Assembly: GCA_902774655.1 (NCBI GenBank)
Contig: CACYJD010000013.1
Span: forward strand, 1-9,052
Origin: an uncultured Erysipelotrichaceae bacterium
GTDB lineage: Bacteria; Bacillota_I; Bacilli_A; RFN20; CAG-826
Length of the DNA: 9,052 nucleotides
Reading direction: 5' to 3'
The position numbers were made by a program, and so were the translations under genes. Below, one piece after another: positions 5,891 through 9,052 of the stretch. Each line of letters begins with the position of its first letter. The first letter of the stretch is position 1. A model generated the notes under the pieces. The model saw nothing but the letters and a program-made list of their open reading frames with translations, ran no database searches and had not been told where the DNA came from.

Positions 5891-6937
5891 TTAGTTAAGT
5901 AACTCCCTAATATCTTTCTTTCCAAGTCTTCTCCTAAAGAATATCGAAAATATCGAAGAAAACGCAGGAACATTGATTAATCCGATTAAATTAAATGTGA
6001 TGAATAGCCCTAAATCTTCAATATGATGTTTGTAATCAAAATGTAAGAAGCCAATTAGAACTATGACAATCATTGCAATAACATATGCGAATCCAATTAA
6101 GAAACATGTCTCATAGATTTTATCGATAGAATATCCGAGCACCAAAGCTAACATACCAATTACTGTGAAAATTGATGTAAAGACAAATAAAGTCATATCA
6201 AAAGCATGAGTTCTTACTAAATAAAGATTCATTGGTATGATTGCGAACAATACTGCAAAAACAATAATAAGAAGTAAAGCATTGTTATTTGTGAATTTTT
6301 CTTCACCACCAGCTTCAACTCCGATGTCACCTAAACAGTCTAATAACTGATGATGAGAAAGTTCCAAAGAAAGTAATGCAATTGTAAAAATAATTACAAC
6401 GAAATTCTCTGTTCCTTGAATTGTTTTAATTATATTGATAATAAGGTCAACTGAAACCTTAGAAAGCATCAAAACAACCAAGAACCTAGCGATAAATGAC
6501 ATTTTTGTAAGCATTTTGCCATTGCCTTTTCTTATGAAAGTAATGGTTTCAACAATCATTATTACAACACCGCCAACAAGGGCAATTCCTAAGAAAAGAT
6601 TTATGATTGAATTTGCAGCATTTGCAGGTGTAATAAAAGCGTCATCTTGGAATAGATGGTTAAGGATTTCTACCAATTCATATACCGATGAGACGCTCAT
6701 CGCAAGTACCCCAGTAAAACAAGGAACTAAATGACCAGTCTTCTTTAATAATTCTCCGCCAAATAATAGGAAGGCAAAAACAAGTAAAGTAAAACCGCCA
6801 TCAATAAATAAAACATAGAAATGATTAGTAGCAGAAAAACTTTTTACATTAATGCAATAAACAGCTAGCATTACAAAGAATAGCAACGCTGTTATAAATC
6901 CGATTAAATAAAATACATTTGTTCTCTTACTAAACAT
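5891..6937 (-). CDS. Polytopic membrane protein (about ten spans), unknown function
   Basis: A 348-residue integral membrane protein that I cannot assign to a family. About ten hydrophobic segments are visible (roughly 8-28, 38-60, 68-92, 108-135, 146-171, 177-193, 219-242, 247-267, 276-299, 306-334). There is a hydrophilic, acidic loop between spans six and seven (LGDIGVEAGGEEKFTNN, 202-218) and a basic C-terminal tail (FRRRLGKKDIRELLN, 334-348). No catalytic motif stands out. It lies between the acyltransferase and the ion-transporter cluster, with only 38 bases between its stop and the next start. Its own -10-like TACAAT sits 6 bases before the ATG at 6937 with no Shine-Dalgarno. Two consecutive genes of unknown membrane proteins with similar start arrangements may act together, but this is a guess. 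Confidence 0.8.
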   Translation of the reverse strand: MFSKRTNVFYLIGFITALLFFVMLAVYCINVKSFSATNHFYVLFIDGGFTLLVFAFLLFGGELLKKTGHLVPCFTGVLAMSVSSVYELVEILNHLFQDDAFITPANAANSIINLFLGIALVGGVVIMIVETITFIRKGNGKMLTKMSFIARFLVVLMLSKVSVDLIINIIKTIQGTENFVVIIFTIALLSLELSHHQLLDCLGDIGVEAGGEEKFTNNNALLLIIVFAVLFAIIPMNLYLVRTHAFDMTLFVFTSIFTVIGMLALVLGYSIDKIYETCFLIGFAYVIAMIVIVLIGFLHFDYKHHIEDLGLFITFNLIGLINVPAFSSIFSIFFRRRLGKKDIRELLN

Positions 6938-6943
6938 GGTAAT

Positions 6944-6973
6944 ATTGTATGATATTTTATCCTCAAATGTATA
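6944..6973 (-). promoter_or_regulatory. Candidate promoter for a leaderless membrane-protein mRNA
   Basis: On the minus strand TATACA (6973-6968) is followed after 18 bases by TACAAT (6949-6944), and ATG begins exactly 6 bases later. With normal spacing from the -10, transcription would start at or next to the A of the ATG. No Shine-Dalgarno is visible between the -10 and the start, which supports leaderless initiation. The -35 match is four of six. Confidence 0.38.
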
Positions 6974-6974
6974 T

Positions 6975-7004
6975 AAAATTTGAAAATATGAGACATAAGT
7001 CTCA
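6975..7004 (-). terminator. Weak hairpin terminator after the acyltransferase gene
   Basis: TGAGAC (7004-6999) and GTCTCA (6994-6989) form a perfect 6-bp stem with a 4-base loop, followed on the minus strand by the broken T-run TATTTTCAAATTTTA. It lies 45 bases after the acyltransferase stop and ahead of the next gene's promoter candidate, where a terminator would be expected. The short stem and interrupted T-run make it weak; it could instead be a protein-binding inverted repeat. Confidence 0.42.
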
Positions 7005-7048
7005 AAGAGTGGAGAATATAGTCTTTATTCATATTTTCGACGCAAGAA

Positions 7049-8194
7049 TTACTCGTTCTTAGAATTAAAAATATTATCTAACTTGTAAAAGATTTTCCTA
7101 TCAAGATAATTTAATAATTTGTTATATACAATAGCGAAAGTATATCGATATATAAGTCCGATTATCAATCCAACTGCAAAGACTGCAAGAATAACACCTA
7201 TCGAATAAATAAATAGAAATGGAGAGCCTGCATAATTATTGTTTTTAAATAGATCAATCCATAAAAAATGCCTTATATCGCTTTGGTCATGGAGTAAATA
7301 TATGGCTAGAGTTGTTGAGGCAATAAGGTTAATTGTTTTATAACTTTTCATTTGGATTTCTTTAAACGATAAGAACAATAAAATTGTACAGCATACTTGA
7401 ATGAAGTTATTCATATCGATTAAGTTAAGACATCCACTTAAATATTCCGCGATTAAATTTTCATAACCTAACAATCCAACAATTGTAGACTTAATACCAA
7501 AAGTTAGAATGAATAATCCTGCTGAAACAAGAATACCTAGCCAAGGTTTCATTTTTAACTTGATTTCATAGAGTTTAATATAGGAACCAACCAAATATAG
7601 AGTGATAAACCATCCGATATTCGAAAAGCCATATCCTTCACTGAAAAATGTAGGCATAAAAGACCAGATAAATAGAAATACAATAAGAAATACCGCATGC
7701 ATTGTCTTGTTCATCGCTCTAATTCCAAGATTTAAAAGTGGAGATAAAATATATAGCAATAAGTAAGTAGTCATAAACCACCAAACATCACTGCCAAACG
7801 GTAAAAATAATGACTTCAACAACGACAATGAAAATGCTTTTTGATCAACTATCCAAAATGTAACACCAATGATAGTTGAAAATGTAATCATCTCTAGAAT
7901 AATACTTAGTAGTTTCTTTATTTTGAATCTATTGTTGTCTATCAAATAGTATGCCGAAATCAAAACAAAAATATTAACACCGACTTTCCCTAGTTGAGCA
8001 ATAAATGAAACCCAACTTGAGTTAAAAATAGTCAAACCAGAACTTTCTAGTCCTGAAAAATCAAACCCTCCATGAACAGAAAAATGGTGAGCAATAATGA
8101 AAACAATAGCAATAATTCTAAGTATTTCGAATGCACTATTTCTTTCTGCTTGAGTAGATTTATTAATAAAAGATTTCTCAATAGACGTTTCCAT
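7049..8194 (-). CDS. Acyltransferase 3 family membrane O-acyltransferase
   Basis: A 381-residue membrane protein of the acyltransferase 3 (OafA/WecH-like) family, which moves acetyl or other acyl groups onto sugars of surface polysaccharides, teichoic acids or peptidoglycan. The family hallmark opens the protein: ERNSAFEILRIIAIVFIIAHH at 17-37, with Arg18, Arg26 and the key His36/His37. Further typical segments are GVNIFVLISAYYL (72-84), DVWWFMTTYLLLYILSPLL (136-154) and TLAIYLLHD (295-303). About ten membrane spans are visible, and the basic C-terminal tail is cytoplasmic. The length is normal. I choose the ATG at 8194; an in-frame TTG at 8245 would add 17 residues before the conserved start and has no Shine-Dalgarno. 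The gene stands alone after the tRNA terminator, so its acceptor cannot be read from neighbours; the identity of the acyl group is unknown. Confidence 0.85.
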   Translation of the reverse strand: METSIEKSFINKSTQAERNSAFEILRIIAIVFIIAHHFSVHGGFDFSGLESSGLTIFNSSWVSFIAQLGKVGVNIFVLISAYYLIDNNRFKIKKLLSIILEMITFSTIIGVTFWIVDQKAFSLSLLKSLFLPFGSDVWWFMTTYLLLYILSPLLNLGIRAMNKTMHAVFLIVFLFIWSFMPTFFSEGYGFSNIGWFITLYLVGSYIKLYEIKLKMKPWLGILVSAGLFILTFGIKSTIVGLLGYENLIAEYLSGCLNLIDMNNFIQVCCTILLFLSFKEIQMKSYKTINLIASTTLAIYLLHDQSDIRHFLWIDLFKNNNYAGSPFLFIYSIGVILAVFAVGLIIGLIYRYTFAIVYNKLLNYLDRKIFYKLDNIFNSKNE

Positions 8195-8276
8195 ATAGAG
8201 TAAGTTAATCACTTTTTTAGTAAAATCGCTACAAAAACCAAGCAATATAAACTTAATACTTATTTGATTTCATAAT

Positions 8277-8294
8277 AAAACCCGCTTAAGCGGG
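8277..8294 (-). terminator. Intrinsic terminator after tRNA-Glu
   Basis: CCCGC and GCGGG form a perfect 5-bp GC-rich stem around TTAA (8294-8281), followed on the minus strand by TTTTATTA. It lies 13 bases after the tRNA 3' end and closes the gltX-tRNA transcript. Confidence 0.85.
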
Positions 8295-8307
8295 AATAAT
8301 ATTCGAT

Positions 8308-8382
8308 TGGTGACCCCAGAGAGAATCGAACTCTCGATTCAACCTTGAGAGGGTTGCGTCTTAGCCGCTTGACCATGGGGCC
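8308..8382 (-). tRNA. tRNA-Glu, anticodon CUC, CCA encoded
   Basis: A complete 75-base cloverleaf including the encoded CCA (8310-8308). The acceptor arms GGCCCCA and TGGGGTC pair with one G-U wobble. The D-arm is GTC/GAC with GG in its loop, the anticodon stem is CAACC/GGTTG with loop CTCTCAA, and the T-arm is GAGAG/CTCTC with loop TTCGATT. Loop positions 34-36 are CTC, reading the glutamate codon GAG. The body matches bacterial tRNA-Glu (GG..., TGGTCAAGCGG... AAGAC). It starts 26 bases after the stop of gltX with no clear separate promoter, so the two are probably transcribed together and separated by tRNA processing. Confidence 0.95.
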
Positions 8383-8408
8383 ACGTAATCAATATTTAAG
8401 CAAACTAA

Positions 8409-9052
8409 TTACAAATTAGCAATTGCTTCTTTGATTCTTGAGTCAACTTCTTCTTTTCCAAGAATTTGAATAACACTATGGAGGTTTGGTGAATTCTTAG
8501 CGCCTACAAGAGCGACACGGATGATTTCCGCTACATCTCCGACGTGTCCTAAGTATAATTCTTTATTCTGTTTATAGACTTTATTTGAATCAGCGAATTT
8601 ATGTCTCATGCCTAACTCTTTTACGGTATTAAACCAAACATCGTTAGCGAGAGAATAATCATTGCTACTTGAGAAGTCTAACAATAATTCCTTAATAACG
8701 TTTTTATCAATTGTTTCATTAAATGGATAACCACCTTTAACGATTTCTTCATATTGATCACGGAAGAAGAATCTAATTTGTGGGAATACATCACTATAAC
8801 AGACAAAGTCTTTTCTAGCTTTTTCACCACCACGTTCAATATTTAAAATCTTTGTAGCAAATTCTTTATTTGGTTCGAAATGTTTATATAATTCTTCATC
8901 ATATTGTTTGGACCAAACAATCAAATTGTCATATAACTCTTCTGCTGTTAATTTAGCGATAATTTCTTTAGAGAAATAATTGAGTTTGCCTTGGTCAAAC
9001 AAGACACCATCCAAACTCATCTTATCAAATGCAAATTTAAAGGCATCTAGAT
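8409..9052 (-). CDS. gltX: Glutamyl-tRNA synthetase, C-terminal part (start lies beyond right edge)
   Basis: The visible 213 residues (frame from base 9050) are the C-terminal part of glutamate-tRNA ligase, which charges tRNA-Glu with glutamate in the cytoplasm. The run FDKMSLDGVLFDQGKLNYFS, the tenth codon onwards, is the typical junction after the KMSKS loop (usually F-L...FDxxKLxxxN). What follows is the helical anticodon-binding domain, ending in the usual KNSPNLHSVIQILGKEEVDSRIKEAI region. The catalytic Rossmann domain with HIGH and KMSKS lies outside the window; the internal DKMS here is not that motif. The frame is open to the window edge, so the ATG at 9020 is not the start. In many bacteria of this group the enzyme is non-discriminating and also charges tRNA-Gln, which cannot be judged here. 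It is followed directly by tRNA-Glu(CUC). Confidence 0.93.
   Translation of the reverse strand, partial: LDAFKFAFDKMSLDGVLFDQGKLNYFSKEIIAKLTAEELYDNLIVWSKQYDEELYKHFEPNKEFATKILNIERGGEKARKDFVCYSDVFPQIRFFFRDQYEEIVKGGYPFNETIDKNVIKELLLDFSSSNDYSLANDVWFNTVKELGMRHKFADSNKVYKQNKELYLGHVGDVAEIIRVALVGAKNSPNLHSVIQILGKEEVDSRIKEAIANL

Noticed and set aside
6435..6734. Open frame on the + strand, 99 codons
   Set aside because: It is opposite the ten-span membrane protein; no start signal or family features.
8195..8245. TTG start at 8245 adding 17 residues to the acyltransferase
   Set aside because: No Shine-Dalgarno, and the added residues precede the conserved N-terminal family motif; the ATG at 8194 gives the normal length.
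8308..8382. tRNA-Glu as an integration site for a mobile element carrying the acyltransferase
   Set aside because: I saw no second copy of the tRNA 3' end in the window and no integrase or transposase gene.
1..9052. Mycoplasma-type genetic code (TGA as Trp)
   Set aside because: No frame is broken by internal TGA, Trp codons I spelled out are TGG, and two genes end in TGA. Note that both TGA stops are followed two codons later by TAA, so those two stops alone are not decisive.

Overview
The window is AT-rich, and every gene I can support lies on the minus strand, so transcription runs from base 9052 towards base 1. Proteins are Lys/Ile/Asn-rich, several starts have Shine-Dalgarno sequences, TGA is used as a stop (680-682, 4150-4152), and no frame needs TGA as Trp. 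This suggests a low-GC member of the Bacillota, possibly a Mollicutes-related lineage that keeps the standard code (Acholeplasma-like or uncultured gut Bacilli). The lineage is inference; the strand, coding and code-use statements are read from the sequence.

In transcription order: (1) The 3' two-fifths or so of gltX (glutamyl-tRNA synthetase) enters from the right edge. It is followed after 25 bases by tRNA-Glu(CUC) and a compact terminator, so the enzyme sits beside a tRNA it charges. (2) A stand-alone membrane acyltransferase (acyltransferase 3 family), probably modifying surface polysaccharide, ends near a small hairpin. (3) Next is a roughly ten-span membrane protein of unknown function. 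(4) A four-gene cluster follows, with stop/start overlaps at all three inner junctions: a four-span membrane protein of unknown function, two tandem CNNM/CorC-type ion-transport paralogs (the first lacks the C-terminal CorC domain, the second is complete), and a 57-residue single-span membrane protein.

(5) After a short AT-rich leader and a strong hairpin with a U-tract comes a second compact cluster of overlapping genes, which runs off the left edge. It holds a 117-residue possible helix-turn-helix protein, a signal-peptide protein of about 368 residues, a 134-residue N-terminally anchored protein, and the N-terminal 229 residues of a TadA/CpaF-type secretion ATPase. It reads as the start of a divergent Tad/type II secretion-like export or pilus locus. 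This is the least ordinary part of the window.

No insertion sequence, CRISPR array, rRNA or integrase was seen. No stretch over 300 bases lacks a gene; the longest gaps are 2515-2663 and 8195-8307 (or 6938-7048), and each holds hairpins or regulatory candidates described below.
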